From positions 4,092,001 to 4,156,000 of the forward strand of contig NZ_CP107989.1 of assembly GCF_041435015.1 (NCBI RefSeq): DNA of 64,000 bases, read 5' to 3'. This DNA comes from Streptomyces canus. GTDB lineage: Bacteria > Actinomycetota > Actinomycetes > Streptomycetales > Streptomycetaceae. Shown here piece after piece: positions 53,859-62,975 of the stretch. The notes under the pieces are model-generated. The model saw only the letters and a list, made by a program, of their open reading frames with translations, had not been told where the DNA came from and ran no database searches. The position numbers and the translations under genes are program-made. How positions within the stretch are numbered: the first letter of the stretch is position 1; each line of letters starts with the position of its first letter.

Positions 53859-54932
53859 GTGCAAGTCCACGTGGCAGCGCACCGCAAGTCCCGCAGGCGC
53901 TCGGCCGGCGGCCACACGGTCCGTACGGCAGCGACGATCGCCCTCGCGGGGGCGGCGACGGCGACGGGCTTCGACGGGACCGGACACGCCGAGCCGCAGC
54001 TCACACCGACCCAGGTCAAGGCGAAGGTGGACCAGCTGTACCAGGAGGCCGAGGCCGCCACCGAGAAGTACAACGGCGCGAAGGAGAAGGCGGAGGCCGC
54101 CGAGACCCGGCTGGGCACCCTGCGGGACGAGGCGGCCCGCAGGACGGAGCAGCTCAACGAGGCACGGGACGCGCTGGGTACGATCGCCGCGGCGCAGTAC
54201 CGCGGCGGCGGCCTCGACCCCGCGATGCAGCTCGCGTTCACCGACGACCCCGACCGGTACCTGGACAGCGCCGAGTTCGCCGAACGGGCCGGTACCCGTC
54301 AGGCCGCCTCCGTGGCGGACGTACGCCGGCAACTGCGGGAGATCGAGCAGTTGCGTGGGGCCGCGCACGTCGAGCTGGCCTCGCTGAAGTCGCGTCAGGC
54401 TGAGCTGAAGCGCCACAAGCAGACGATCACCGGAAAACTGGGCGCGGCCCGCCGGCTGATGTCCCAGCTGCCGGCCGGGGAACGGGCGGGGTTGCAGGCG
54501 GGCGGGGACCGCGCCTCCCGGGCCGCTTCGGGCGCGCGCGAGGATCTGACGGCCCCCGGCGCGGCCACCGAGGGAGCCCCCAACTCCCGTGCCGCGGAGG
54601 CCGTTTCCTACGCCTACTCCAAACTGGGCAGCCCCTATGTCTGGGGCGCCACCGGCCCGGACGCCTTCGACTGCTCGGGCCTCATCCAGGCCGCGTACCG
54701 CTCCGCGGGCATCTCCCTGCCCCGCACGACCTACGCGCAGATCGGTGCCGGCCAACGCGTCTCCCGCTCCGAACTCCTCCCGGGCGACCTGGTGTTCTTC
54801 TACTCGGGCATCAGTCACGTCGGTCTTTACATCGGCGACGGCCGGATGATCCACGCCCCGAACCCCTCGGCGCCGGTGCGGGTGGCACCGATCGACGAGA
54901 TGCCGTTCGCGGGGGCGACGCGGGTGGGGTGA
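53859..54932 (+). CDS. Secreted NlpC/P60 peptidoglycan hydrolase (paralogue)
   Basis: 357 residues from GTG at 53859 (GAGGAAAG upstream); a GTG at 53871 aligns better with the start of the paralogue (AAHRKSRRR against ASHRKSRPV) and is an alternative. Signal-like helix to TGHAEP, coiled coil (50-200), then NlpC/P60 with FDCSGLIQAAY, GISHVGLYIGDG and MIHAPNPS. It is the same architecture as 50845-51978, about 3 kb away. Its end lies 3 bp from the stop of the response regulator gene. Confidence 0.93.
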   Translation: MQVHVAAHRKSRRRSAGGHTVRTAATIALAGAATATGFDGTGHAEPQLTPTQVKAKVDQLYQEAEAATEKYNGAKEKAEAAETRLGTLRDEAARRTEQLNEARDALGTIAAAQYRGGGLDPAMQLAFTDDPDRYLDSAEFAERAGTRQAASVADVRRQLREIEQLRGAAHVELASLKSRQAELKRHKQTITGKLGAARRLMSQLPAGERAGLQAGGDRASRAASGAREDLTAPGAATEGAPNSRAAEAVSYAYSKLGSPYVWGATGPDAFDCSGLIQAAYRSAGISLPRTTYAQIGAGQRVSRSELLPGDLVFFYSGISHVGLYIGDGRMIHAPNPSAPVRVAPIDEMPFAGATRVG

Positions 54933-54935
54933 CCG

Positions 54936-55661
54936 TCAGACCAGCCGCCGAGCCGTGGCCCACCGGGTCAGCTCGTGCCGGTTGGACAGCTGCAGCTTCC
55001 GCAGCACCGCCGAGACATGGGACTCGACCGTCTTCACCGAGATGAACAGCTGCTTGGCGATCTCCTTGTAGGCGTAACCGCGCGCGATGAGCCTCAGCAC
55101 CTCCCGCTCGCGCTGGGTGAGACGGTCCATGTCCTCGTCGACCGGCGGGGCGTCGGTGGAGGCGAAGGCGTCCAGGACGAACCCGGCCAGGCGGGGCGAG
55201 AAGACGGCGTCGCCCTCCTGGACGCGGAAGACGGAGTCGACGAGGTCCGTGCCGGTGATCGTCTTCGTCACATAGCCGCGCGCACCGCCGCGGATCACTC
55301 CGATCACGTCCTCGGCCGCATCCGAGACGGACAGGGCGAGGAAGCGGACGGGCTGTTCGGCGTCGGCCATCAACGGGGCGCAGCGACGCAGCACTTCGAC
55401 CCCGCCGCCGCCCGGCAGGTGGACGTCCAGCAGGACGACCTCGGGGCGGGTCGCGGTGATGACGGTGACGGCCTGGTCGACGTCCGCGGCCTCCCCGACC
55501 ACCTCGACACCGGTCTCCTCGGTCCGGCCGATCTCGGCCTGGACACCCGTACGGAACATGCGGTGGTCGTCGACGAGGACCACGCGCACGTGCCGCTCGC
55601 CCGCGCCGCCGGCCGGCGTCGGTTCTACGGGGTCCGTGTTCGCCCCGGTGGGGTCGCTCAT
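54936..55661 (-). CDS. NarL/LuxR-family response regulator
   Basis: 241 residues. Receiver: VVLVDDHRMFRTGV, phosphoacceptor in VVLLDVHLPGGGG, and switch/lysine segment YVTKTITG. C-terminal LuxR-type HTH: LTQREREVLRLIARGYAYKE, IAKQLFISVKTVESHVSAVL. It acts with the histidine kinase whose gene overlaps it by 4 bases. An LiaR/VraR-like cell-envelope stress regulator is likely from context. Confidence 0.94.
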   Translation of the reverse strand: MSDPTGANTDPVEPTPAGGAGERHVRVVLVDDHRMFRTGVQAEIGRTEETGVEVVGEAADVDQAVTVITATRPEVVLLDVHLPGGGGVEVLRRCAPLMADAEQPVRFLALSVSDAAEDVIGVIRGGARGYVTKTITGTDLVDSVFRVQEGDAVFSPRLAGFVLDAFASTDAPPVDEDMDRLTQREREVLRLIARGYAYKEIAKQLFISVKTVESHVSAVLRKLQLSNRHELTRWATARRLV

Positions 55662-56947
55662 GACGTCTCCGCCCTCTCCATCTCCAGCTCGACCTCCGTG
55701 CCGCCGCCCGGCACCGCACGCAGCCGAGCCGTGCCGCCATGGCGCTCCATGCGGCCGATGATCGATTCTCTGACACCCATCCGGTCGGCGGGTATCGAGT
55801 CGAGGTCGAAGCCGGGGCCCCGGTCCCGGACGGACACGAAGACCGTCCGGCCCTCGACTTCGGCGTAGACCTGTACGGCGCCGCCCTCGCCACCGTACTT
55901 GGCGGCGTTGACCATCGCCTCGCGCGCGGCCTGCATCTGCGCGCCGGTTCTCTCGTCGAGCGGGCAGTCGCCGACGACCACGACCTCTATGGGGACGCCG
56001 TGCTTGTCCTCGACCTCGGCGGCATTGCGTCGCACGGCGTCGGCGAGCTCGGTGGGTTCGTCGGCCTCGTCCTTGCCGGTGCCCTCGGGTTTGTACAGCC
56101 AGGTGCGCAGGTCGCGCTCCTGGGCGCGGGCGAGGCGGCGCACCTCGTTGGCGTTCTCCGCGTTGCGCTGGATCAGGGTCAGGGTGTGCAGCACCGAGTC
56201 GTGCACGTGGGCCGCGACCTCCGCGCGCTCCTGGGCGCGGATGCGCATCAGCCGCTCCTCGGAGAGGTCCTGGGTCATGCGGACGAGATACGGCCCCGCG
56301 AGGAGCGTTATCCCGACGAGGACCGCGAGGGCCGCCTGCAGGACGGAGCCGAGGTGGGCGGCGGAGCCCTGCAGGACGAAGACCCCGGAGACACCGGCGG
56401 TGACGAGGAGGACACCGCCCGCGGCACGCAGCAGTGTCAGGGTGCGCCGGCGGCGGCCCACCTCCATCCAGCGGGCCCGGCGGGCGTTGTCCGCCTGGCG
56501 CCAGACGAGGGCCACCCCGGCGCCGACGAGGACGACCGGCCAGAGGTAGGCCTTGGCACCGTTGCCCACGTTGACGTTGCCGACGAAGACCATGGCCACG
56601 ACGACCATGAGGAGCAGGGCCACGATCTGGCCCTTGTCGGGGCGGCGGGCGACGAGTCTGCGGCGGCCGTCCGGCGAGGTCTCGGTGGACACCAGGGACG
56701 GGGACCGCTGGCCGCCGACCCCGCCCACGCCGAGCGGCACGAAGAACCAGAACGCGGCATACAGCAACGCACCGAGCCCGTCCGCCATGAACAGGCCGAC
56801 GAAGACGAGCCGCACCCAGATCACGGGCAACCCGAGATGCCCGGCGAGCCCCCGCGCCACACCACCCAGCCAGCGTCCGTCACTGCTGCGGTAGAGCTTG
56901 CGCGGCGGCCGCGGTTCGACGAGTGGCGCTGTGGCGGCTTCCGGCAT
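55658..56947 (-). CDS. Sensor histidine kinase with N-terminal PspC domain
   Basis: 429 residues from ATG at 56947. Residues 15-70 are a PspC domain (LYRSSDGRWLGGVARGLAGH, then a hydrophobic helix). Four or five membrane helices follow to about 240. A cytoplasmic HisKA_3-type phosphoacceptor (AAHVHDSVLHTLTLIQRNA) and a HATPase domain (REAMVNAAKYGG, RDRGPGFD, GGGTEVELEM) complete it. It overlaps the response regulator (ATGA). PspC suggests membrane stress sensing; with the divergent gene it forms a LiaFSR-like set. Confidence 0.9.
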   Translation of the reverse strand: MPEAATAPLVEPRPPRKLYRSSDGRWLGGVARGLAGHLGLPVIWVRLVFVGLFMADGLGALLYAAFWFFVPLGVGGVGGQRSPSLVSTETSPDGRRRLVARRPDKGQIVALLLMVVVAMVFVGNVNVGNGAKAYLWPVVLVGAGVALVWRQADNARRARWMEVGRRRRTLTLLRAAGGVLLVTAGVSGVFVLQGSAAHLGSVLQAALAVLVGITLLAGPYLVRMTQDLSEERLMRIRAQERAEVAAHVHDSVLHTLTLIQRNAENANEVRRLARAQERDLRTWLYKPEGTGKDEADEPTELADAVRRNAAEVEDKHGVPIEVVVVGDCPLDERTGAQMQAAREAMVNAAKYGGEGGAVQVYAEVEGRTVFVSVRDRGPGFDLDSIPADRMGVRESIIGRMERHGGTARLRAVPGGGTEVELEMERAETS

Positions 56948-57126
56948 GCCATCGATGGTCACACGGCCGGGATGCGGGGGCATCAGGGTTGGCCCCCGAG
57001 ACTCCCCTGATCTTCGACCGGCGCGCCGCCCGAACGCTTCCCTCCCCCCTTCTCAGGGCCGATATCAGGGTCCGGCCAGGGTCGTTCCGACTCCCGCCAC
57101 GCCCCCGCGACCGTCACCATGGACAC

Positions 57127-58605
57127 ATGACAGATCACCAGCACGCCGCGGGCGCCGGATCCGGCGGAGGCCCGGACCCGGGCACCGGCCCCGGCGCGGG
57201 CACGCGGAAGGAAAAGGAAGGAGGCACACCGGCGGACCCGCACACCGAGACCCTCGGGGGCCGGACAACGACAGACGCCCCCGCCCCGCCCACCACTCCC
57301 CAGGGCACGGCCCCCGCCGAGGACGCGCCCTCCGCCCCCCTCCGCTTCCGGCGGGACCGACGGCACAAGTTGCTCGCCGGGGTGTGCGCCGGACTCGGGC
57401 GGCAGTGCGACATGGATCCGGTGATCTTCCGGATCACGCTCACCGTGCTGTCGGCGACCGGCGGCATCGGCCTCATCTTCTACGGCTTCGCCTGGCTCCT
57501 CGTCCCCTACGACGACGAGGACGAGAACGAGGTGCGCAAGCTGCTCACCGGCCGGGTGGACGGGCAGGCCCTGACCGGCGTGCTGTTCGCCCTGGTCGGC
57601 TGCGGGGTGTTCCTCACCATGCTGAGCAACACCAGCGTGCTGACCTTCGCCGTGGTCCTCTCCCTGCTCCTCGCGGGCGCCGGGTACTGGTCGCGCAACC
57701 GCGGCACCCCCGACCCCGACCCGCTCTCCGCACAGGCCGTCGCCGACGCCCCGCCGGAGGCCCAGGCCCCGCCGGTGCCCGCCGGCTACCCGTCCTGGTG
57801 GCGCGACCCCATCGTCAAGGACGGCACGCATGTCGGCGGCACGGGCTATCTGTGGGGGCCGGGAGACTCCCGCGACCGCGACGTCGCGGCGGCCGTCAAC
57901 ATCGGCCTGGGCGCCCCCTGGAGCCGACGCGAGGACATCCGCGCGGCCCACACCCGCGGGCCGAAGCCGCGCGGCCCCCGCTGGATCGGCGGCTGGGTCT
58001 TCCTCCTCGCCCTGCTGGCGGGCGGCCTCGGCACCGGAGCGACGTGGGAGCACCACGCCCTGGGCACCAGCCTGCAGACCGGTCTGTCCTGCGCGCTGAT
58101 CGTGCTGGGTCTGGGCATAGCGATCAGCTCGTTCCTGGGCCGCACAGGAGCGGGCTCGATCTTCCTGGCGATCGTCACGGCGGGCCTCCTCGCCACCGCC
58201 GCCGCTCTTCCGAAGGACATCACCACCCACTGGGTCCGCACGAACTGGACACCGGCAGCCGTGCGGGACATCCGTCCGGAGTACGAACTCGGCACCGGCG
58301 TGGGCACCCTGGACCTGTCCCACGTCGATTTCACGAAGGGCCGGACGGTGACCACCCAGGCCGACGTCGGAGTGGGCCGGCTGGTGGTGATCGTGCCACC
58401 CGACGTGACCGTGCATGCGGCCTTGGACGTGGGCGTGGGCGACATCCAACTGCCGGGCGACGACCAGGAGGACGTGGACGTGGCACCGGGCAAGCGCAAG
58501 GAGGTCACCCTGACACCGGTCTCGGGCGCCAAGAACAGCGGCACCCTCGACCTCGATCTGCGGGTCGGCATCGGCCAGGCGGAGGTGAGCCGTGCTGCGT
58601 CATGA
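57127..58605 (+). CDS. PspC/LiaF-like multi-TM envelope-stress protein
   Basis: 492 residues. A disordered head (1-75), then a PspC domain (RDRRHKLLAGVCAGLGRQCD, VIFRITLTVLSATGGIGLIF), membrane helices near 140-175 and 300-360, and a C-terminal beta-rich region (LGTGVGTLDLSHVDFTKG, VGVGRLVVIVPPDVTVHAAL). That C-terminal part resembles the LiaF/DUF2154 domain. Divergent from the PspC histidine kinase; 179-bp shared promoter region. Probably a regulatory partner of the kinase. Confidence 0.87.
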   Translation: MTDHQHAAGAGSGGGPDPGTGPGAGTRKEKEGGTPADPHTETLGGRTTTDAPAPPTTPQGTAPAEDAPSAPLRFRRDRRHKLLAGVCAGLGRQCDMDPVIFRITLTVLSATGGIGLIFYGFAWLLVPYDDEDENEVRKLLTGRVDGQALTGVLFALVGCGVFLTMLSNTSVLTFAVVLSLLLAGAGYWSRNRGTPDPDPLSAQAVADAPPEAQAPPVPAGYPSWWRDPIVKDGTHVGGTGYLWGPGDSRDRDVAAAVNIGLGAPWSRREDIRAAHTRGPKPRGPRWIGGWVFLLALLAGGLGTGATWEHHALGTSLQTGLSCALIVLGLGIAISSFLGRTGAGSIFLAIVTAGLLATAAALPKDITTHWVRTNWTPAAVRDIRPEYELGTGVGTLDLSHVDFTKGRTVTTQADVGVGRLVVIVPPDVTVHAALDVGVGDIQLPGDDQEDVDVAPGKRKEVTLTPVSGAKNSGTLDLDLRVGIGQAEVSRAAS

Positions 58606-58849
58606 GTTCCGACCGGGAAAGCTGGTCGCCGGGTGCTTCCTGACCCTCGCGGGCATCACCTACGCCGGTGACGCGGGCGACGCCTGGGACACCCCGTGGT
58701 TCGCGGTGATCCCCATGGTCGTGGGCGGCCTGTGCCTGGCGGGCGTGGTGGGCCTGCTGACCCGGGCCATCCGCAACCGACGTGACAGCCGCCGTCCGAC
58801 CACGCCCCCGGAGGTCGACCAGTCGCCCCAGCCGCCCGTGCCCCACTGA
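58592..58849 (+). CDS. Small two-TM membrane protein
   Basis: 85 residues from GTG (VLRHEFRPGKLVAG), GGAGGTG upstream; overlaps the PspC/LiaF-like gene by 14 bases. Two helices (LVAGCFLTLAGITYAGDAGD region and WFAVIPMVVGGLCLAGVVGL) and a basic/proline tail. It likely works with the upstream protein. Unrecognised. Confidence 0.78.
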   Translation: MLRHEFRPGKLVAGCFLTLAGITYAGDAGDAWDTPWFAVIPMVVGGLCLAGVVGLLTRAIRNRRDSRRPTTPPEVDQSPQPPVPH

Positions 58850-58885
58850 TCACGAGCGGGACGGCTGATCACGAAAGGGACGGCT
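58848..58885. repeat. 19-bp direct repeat, two copies
   Basis: GATCACGAGCGGGACGGCT and GATCACGAAAGGGACGGCT in tandem, immediately after the small membrane protein gene. Confidence 0.75.
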
Positions 58886-58899
58886 GACCAAGACGCCTC

Positions 58900-58926
58900 C
58901 CCGGTGCGGAGACGACCCGCACCGGG
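58900..58926. terminator. Hairpin between the PspC operon and the DoxX gene
   Basis: Perfect 10-bp arms CCCGGTGCGG / CCGCACCGGG with a 7-base loop in the gap between convergent genes. Confidence 0.7.
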
Positions 58927-58968
58927 CAACCGCCCCCTCCCCGCCACCGGTGGCTCCGCCGACCGGAG

Positions 58969-59499
58969 CTACCGGTACGCTCCCGCCCGCTGCCGTCGTC
59001 GGGCCCGCAAGGCGGCATCCACGGAGAACACGGAGGCGCCCGCGAGGACGAGGGGCAGCCAGGCCATCAGGTAGGCGAGGTCGTTGCCGTAGTAGTAGGG
59101 ATCGGAGCTCCAGCTCACGGTCAGCCACAGGCTGAGCGAGATCAGCGCACCGCCCAGGGCTGCCAGGCGGGCGAGGATGCCGAGCAGGGTGCCGATGCCG
59201 ACGGCGAGCTCACCGAAGGCGATGGCGTAGCCGAAGCCGACGGGGTTCTTCAGGGACAGGTCGACCAGTGCGGGGATGGCCGAGGAGTCCCGGACGCCGC
59301 GCATCATGTCGCCGATGGAGCCCGAGCCTGAGCTCTTCATGAAGGCACTGTCGGTCAGCTTGTCCAGGCCCGCGTAGATGAAGGTGACACCGAGGAAAAT
59401 GCGCAGCGGCACCAGGGCGTACTGGCTGATGCTGTCCCGCCAGGACCGTTCTTCGCCGTAATAGGGGGCGTGCGTGTCCGTACGAAAACTGTGAGTCAT
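58969..59499 (-). CDS. DoxX-family membrane protein
   Basis: 176 residues from ATG at 59499; the frame remains open upstream but without protein-like sequence. Four helices; LRIFLGVTFIYAGLDKLTDS, then FGYAIAFGELAVGIGTLLGI, LARLAALGGALISLSLWLTV and YLMAWLPLVLAGASVFSVDA. DoxX/SURF4-type: the GYGxAxG-E-GI helix is characteristic. Some are subunits of quinone oxidoreductases. It is preceded by about 100 bp and a divergent-strand-neutral gap, then another membrane protein gene. Confidence 0.85.
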   Translation of the reverse strand: MTHSFRTDTHAPYYGEERSWRDSISQYALVPLRIFLGVTFIYAGLDKLTDSAFMKSSGSGSIGDMMRGVRDSSAIPALVDLSLKNPVGFGYAIAFGELAVGIGTLLGILARLAALGGALISLSLWLTVSWSSDPYYYGNDLAYLMAWLPLVLAGASVFSVDAALRARRRQRAGAYR

Positions 59500-59606
59500 C
59501 GCTTCGAGCCGCCTCTCACCAGCATGCCGAGACCCCTCACCAGACGATACGCAGGAAGGAGCCGCGGTGCTCAATGCGACGTCAAGTTTGTGCGTACCCC
59601 TGCCGT

Positions 59607-60986
59607 TCAGTCCGTCACATCGATCGCGTACCGGTTCGTCTCCGCCCCCGCGGCCGTCACCACCTGCACCTCCACCCGTCCCGGCTCCACATCCGCCGGC
59701 ACCGGCACGGTCAGCACCTCGTCCGTGGGGTTGCTGAAGCCCCCGGCCACCGGTACCAACGGCACGTGTACGTTCACCGGCCCGATCCGTACCACCATCC
59801 GGGACAGCCGATCGGCCCGCTGGGCCCCCGGCGGCACGAACCCGGCGCCCCGGATCTCGATGTCGTCGCCGGTACGGATCGGCCCGTCCAGATCCCCGGC
59901 CTCCCGCGACCGCACCACGGACAGGATCACCGGCCGCCCGCCCTCCGCGTACTTCCCCGCCACATAGGTGGCCGCGGACACCAGCACCACCACCGCCAGG
60001 CCCCACGGCAGATCCGGCAACTGGTCCGGCCGCCGGGCGAGCCGTACACCCGCGAACAGCAGAGCGACCGCGCCGATCACGACGTACTGGATGTCGGCGA
60101 AGGTCCCCCGCCCGGAGTCGTCCGTCAGCAGGTCGGCGGCGCGGGGCCGATCCGCCCGTACCTTCTGCAACCGCTGCCCGAGCACCCGCAGCCCGACGAC
60201 CCGCCGCACCAGAACGGCGATCCCGCAGACCACGGCGAGCACGGTCACCACACCCGCGCCGCGGGCGAGTTCGAGCCCGGAGAGCAGCGCATCCCGCTCA
60301 CGACCGTCGGAGGCCGCGGCCAGCCGCCCCACCAGCACCAGCACCGCATAGGCGACGAACAGCACCCACGCCACCGCGACGGCACGCGAGGTGGACAGCC
60401 GGTTGTCCTCACCGATGACCGGCGCGAGCACCCCGCCCCGCGCCCGGTGGAACCACGACGCCGCGGTCAGCGACCCCGCCACCACGAGCGCCGCGACCAA
60501 CCCGGCCGTACGCGCCGCGGTCCAGCCCGCTCCGATGGCCGTCAGCGCCTGGACGAGGAGCAGCACCACGACGGAGGCCCACACCGCGTACGCGGTCCGC
60601 CGCCACAGCCGCGCGAGCCAGGCGGCCCCCTCCGCCCGTCCCCGCTCGGCCACGGCCTCCGCGGACTGGGTCAGTTCCTCCGAGACCCACTGCCGGGACG
60701 CCGACGCGGAGTGCGCCACGGCCGCGGGCAGCCCCTGTCCGGCCGCGAACCCGTCCCGCATCAGGAGGAATTCGGCCACCGCGCGCCGATGTCCGGCCCG
60801 TGCCCCGTGCGGACAGTCCCCGCAGGTGCAGCCGCCTTCGTGCGCACCCCAGGGCTCGCCCCCGTCCGCGCCCTGTCTCGCTTCCTGCACCGCCACGCCC
60901 GACGCCTGCCTTCCCACGACCCTCGTGACCCACTGACCCCACACGACCTCGCGGCCCGACCGGCCGCACGATCCACAAACCCTCAC
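59607..60986 (-). CDS. Multi-TM membrane protein with cysteine-rich N-terminus and C-terminal beta domain
   Basis: About 459 residues from GTG at 60986; a later start is possible. A short Cys/His-rich motif (CTCGDCPHGARAGHR) could bind zinc. Six or so membrane helices lie between residues 130 and 350. The last 110 residues are beta-type (IRTGDDIEIRGAGFVPPGAQ, VNVHVPLVPVAGGFSNPTDE), resembling an IPT/TIG immunoglobulin-like fold. Function unknown. Confidence 0.78.
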   Translation of the reverse strand: MRVCGSCGRSGREVVWGQWVTRVVGRQASGVAVQEARQGADGGEPWGAHEGGCTCGDCPHGARAGHRRAVAEFLLMRDGFAAGQGLPAAVAHSASASRQWVSEELTQSAEAVAERGRAEGAAWLARLWRRTAYAVWASVVVLLLVQALTAIGAGWTAARTAGLVAALVVAGSLTAASWFHRARGGVLAPVIGEDNRLSTSRAVAVAWVLFVAYAVLVLVGRLAAASDGRERDALLSGLELARGAGVVTVLAVVCGIAVLVRRVVGLRVLGQRLQKVRADRPRAADLLTDDSGRGTFADIQYVVIGAVALLFAGVRLARRPDQLPDLPWGLAVVVLVSAATYVAGKYAEGGRPVILSVVRSREAGDLDGPIRTGDDIEIRGAGFVPPGAQRADRLSRMVVRIGPVNVHVPLVPVAGGFSNPTDEVLTVPVPADVEPGRVEVQVVTAAGAETNRYAIDVTD

Positions 60987-61114
60987 GAAGAACCCCGGAC
61001 AACTCCCCGGCGACAGCGAATTGTGCCCTACGGCACACCATCCCCGTCCGGCAGGTCTGGTCAGCGCGGGTGAAGCGGGGCCCGCCGTGTTGACCCGGCT
61101 GCGAGAATTTCCGT

Positions 61115-62014
61115 ATGGCCGAGATCATCCAGCGTGACGGGACCTGGGCCTTCGACGGCACAACGGTCAGGATCACGCCGGGACTCCACCGCTCCGTGCC
61201 GCTGTTCCGGCAGACGTACGGCGAGGTCGCCGTGCCCCTGGAGGCCATTTCGGGCGTGGCGTTCGAGCCGGAACGCAAGCGCGGCCGCTTGCGGATGCGG
61301 CTGCGCGAGGGCGCGGATCCGCTGCTGCACGCGACCGGCGGACGCCTGCCGGACCCGGCGGACCCCTATCGGCTGATCGTGGACGTCGACCGCGCCGGGG
61401 TCGCCGAGTACGTGGCCGAGGAGATCCGCCGCGCCCTCCTCCTCGACCAGATCCCCAAGGAGCCGACGAAGACGTATCTGCTGCCCGGCCCACCGGTCCC
61501 GGTCTCGGTGCGGTCCTCCGACGGCACGGTCTCCTTCGACGGCACCCAGGTCCGCATCGACTGGGCCGACACCTCCGACCGCGTCAAGCGCGCGACCGGT
61601 CCGCGGATCATCGAGGTGGGGGACCTCGTCCAGGTCGAGTGGCTGCCCAACTCCGGTTACGAGGACGGTTTCATGCGGTTCGTGACCCGCGAGACGTCCT
61701 TCTCGAAACTGCCGCCGGAGAAGGACCCGTACGCCCTCGACCTGTGGGGCAGCACCCGCCGCGATCTGCTCACCGCCCTCGTCGCGACGGCGGTCACGGC
61801 CCGGCTGCCACACCCGTCCACCCGCGGCGACCTCGCGTACGACGACGAACGCACCCACCGTCCCCGGCTCGCCGCGGCCGCCGTTTCCCCGCCGGCCGAC
61901 CATCACGACGTACTCCTGCGCAGACTGCGGGAGTTGGGTGAGCTGCATCGGGCCGGGGTGCTCACGGACGAGGAGTTCGCGATGACGAAGGCCGCGGTGC
62001 TGCGCGGCTTCTAG
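61115..62014 (+). CDS. DUF4429 protein with C-terminal SHOCT domain
   Basis: 299 residues. Two DUF4429 repeats (WAFDGTTVRITPGLHRSVPL in the first, VSFDGTQVRIDWADTSDRVK in the second) and a terminal SHOCT motif (LLRRLRELGELHRAGVLTDE, EFAMTKAAVLRGF). Cytosolic. DUF4429 is PH-like by recall; SHOCT is often an oligomerisation tail. Function unknown. Confidence 0.88.
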   Translation: MAEIIQRDGTWAFDGTTVRITPGLHRSVPLFRQTYGEVAVPLEAISGVAFEPERKRGRLRMRLREGADPLLHATGGRLPDPADPYRLIVDVDRAGVAEYVAEEIRRALLLDQIPKEPTKTYLLPGPPVPVSVRSSDGTVSFDGTQVRIDWADTSDRVKRATGPRIIEVGDLVQVEWLPNSGYEDGFMRFVTRETSFSKLPPEKDPYALDLWGSTRRDLLTALVATAVTARLPHPSTRGDLAYDDERTHRPRLAAAAVSPPADHHDVLLRRLRELGELHRAGVLTDEEFAMTKAAVLRGF

Positions 62015-62028
62015 CTCATGCGGGGTTT

Positions 62029-62835
62029 CTAGCTCAACAGGTCCGGCTCGCTGCGGCTGATGTCCTGCCACACCGGTTGATAGTTGATCCACGCCACCAG
62101 ATCTCCGCCCAGTTGCTCCCGGGTCGCCACCGCTGCCCGGTGGTCGATGAGCACCGGCCGTCCCGCCGCCCGGGCGAGCAGTTGCACCTGGCTGGACCGT
62201 TCCATCGACAGGAACCACCAGGCCGCCGCGTCCACCGAGTCCCCGACGGTCAGCAGCCCGTGGTTGCGCAGCACCAGCGCCTTCCGGGACCCGAGCGCGT
62301 CGGCGATCCGGCGGCCCTCGTCGGCGTCGACGGCGACCCCGGTATAGGCCTCGTACAGCGCGTGGTCCTCGTAGAAGGCGCAGCTCTCCTGGGTGAGGGG
62401 ATCCAGGAGCTCGCCGAGCGTCGACAACGCCCGCCCGTGCACGGAGTGGCAGTGGGCGACGGCGACGACGTCGGGGCGGGCGGCGTGCACCTGGGAGTGC
62501 ACGGTGAAGGCCGCCTGGTTGACGTGGTAGCGGCCGTCGAGCACCTGCCCGTCGGAGTTGGCGAGCACCAGGTCGCTCACGGTGACGTGCTTGAAGGGCA
62601 TGCCGAAGGGATTGACCCAGAAGCAGTCGGTGAACTCCGGGTCGCGTGCGGTGATGTGCCCCGAGACCCCGTCCTCGAAGCCGAGCCGGCCGAAGATCCG
62701 CAGCGCACCCGCGAGCCGCTCTTTGCGGTGCCGGCGTTCCTCCTCGACGGAGTCGTGCATCGGCGGCATCGCGAACTGCAGCTTCTCGGTGGGCAGCGGC
62801 ATCGGCGGAGTGGGCCCGAGGGGCGTCTCGTGCAT
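62029..62835 (-). CDS. Class II aldolase/adducin-family protein
   Basis: 268 residues from ATG at 62835 (GGAGGAGCAC upstream). Metal-site histidines appear in VAHCHSVHGRAL and LRNHGLLTVG, with SGHITARDPEF at the N-terminal side. It belongs to the fuculose-1-phosphate aldolase/adducin fold; the usual substrate is a sugar phosphate or an unknown aldol. Its stop lies 14 bp from the DUF4429 gene end. Substrate cannot be told. Confidence 0.9.
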   Translation of the reverse strand: MHETPLGPTPPMPLPTEKLQFAMPPMHDSVEEERRHRKERLAGALRIFGRLGFEDGVSGHITARDPEFTDCFWVNPFGMPFKHVTVSDLVLANSDGQVLDGRYHVNQAAFTVHSQVHAARPDVVAVAHCHSVHGRALSTLGELLDPLTQESCAFYEDHALYEAYTGVAVDADEGRRIADALGSRKALVLRNHGLLTVGDSVDAAAWWFLSMERSSQVQLLARAAGRPVLIDHRAAVATREQLGGDLVAWINYQPVWQDISRSEPDLLS

Positions 62836-62931
62836 GTGCTCCTCCAGCACTGGATTGCTTTACGGGGCGGAAGTTACCGTCGGTCAGCGCAAGAGAACAG
62901 GGGTGGTTTGTAAAGATGGCGCACACAGCGA

Positions 62932-62956
62932 ATACCTGACAACAGATGTCGGGTAT
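62932..62956. promoter_or_regulatory. Inverted repeat upstream of the PNPOx-like gene
   Basis: ATACCTGAC-AACAGAT-GTCGGGTAT: 9-bp arms, one mismatch, 19 bp before the ATG at 62976, in the divergent region with the aldolase gene. Confidence 0.45.
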
Positions 62957-62975
62957 CGACGGAACACTGACCGGT

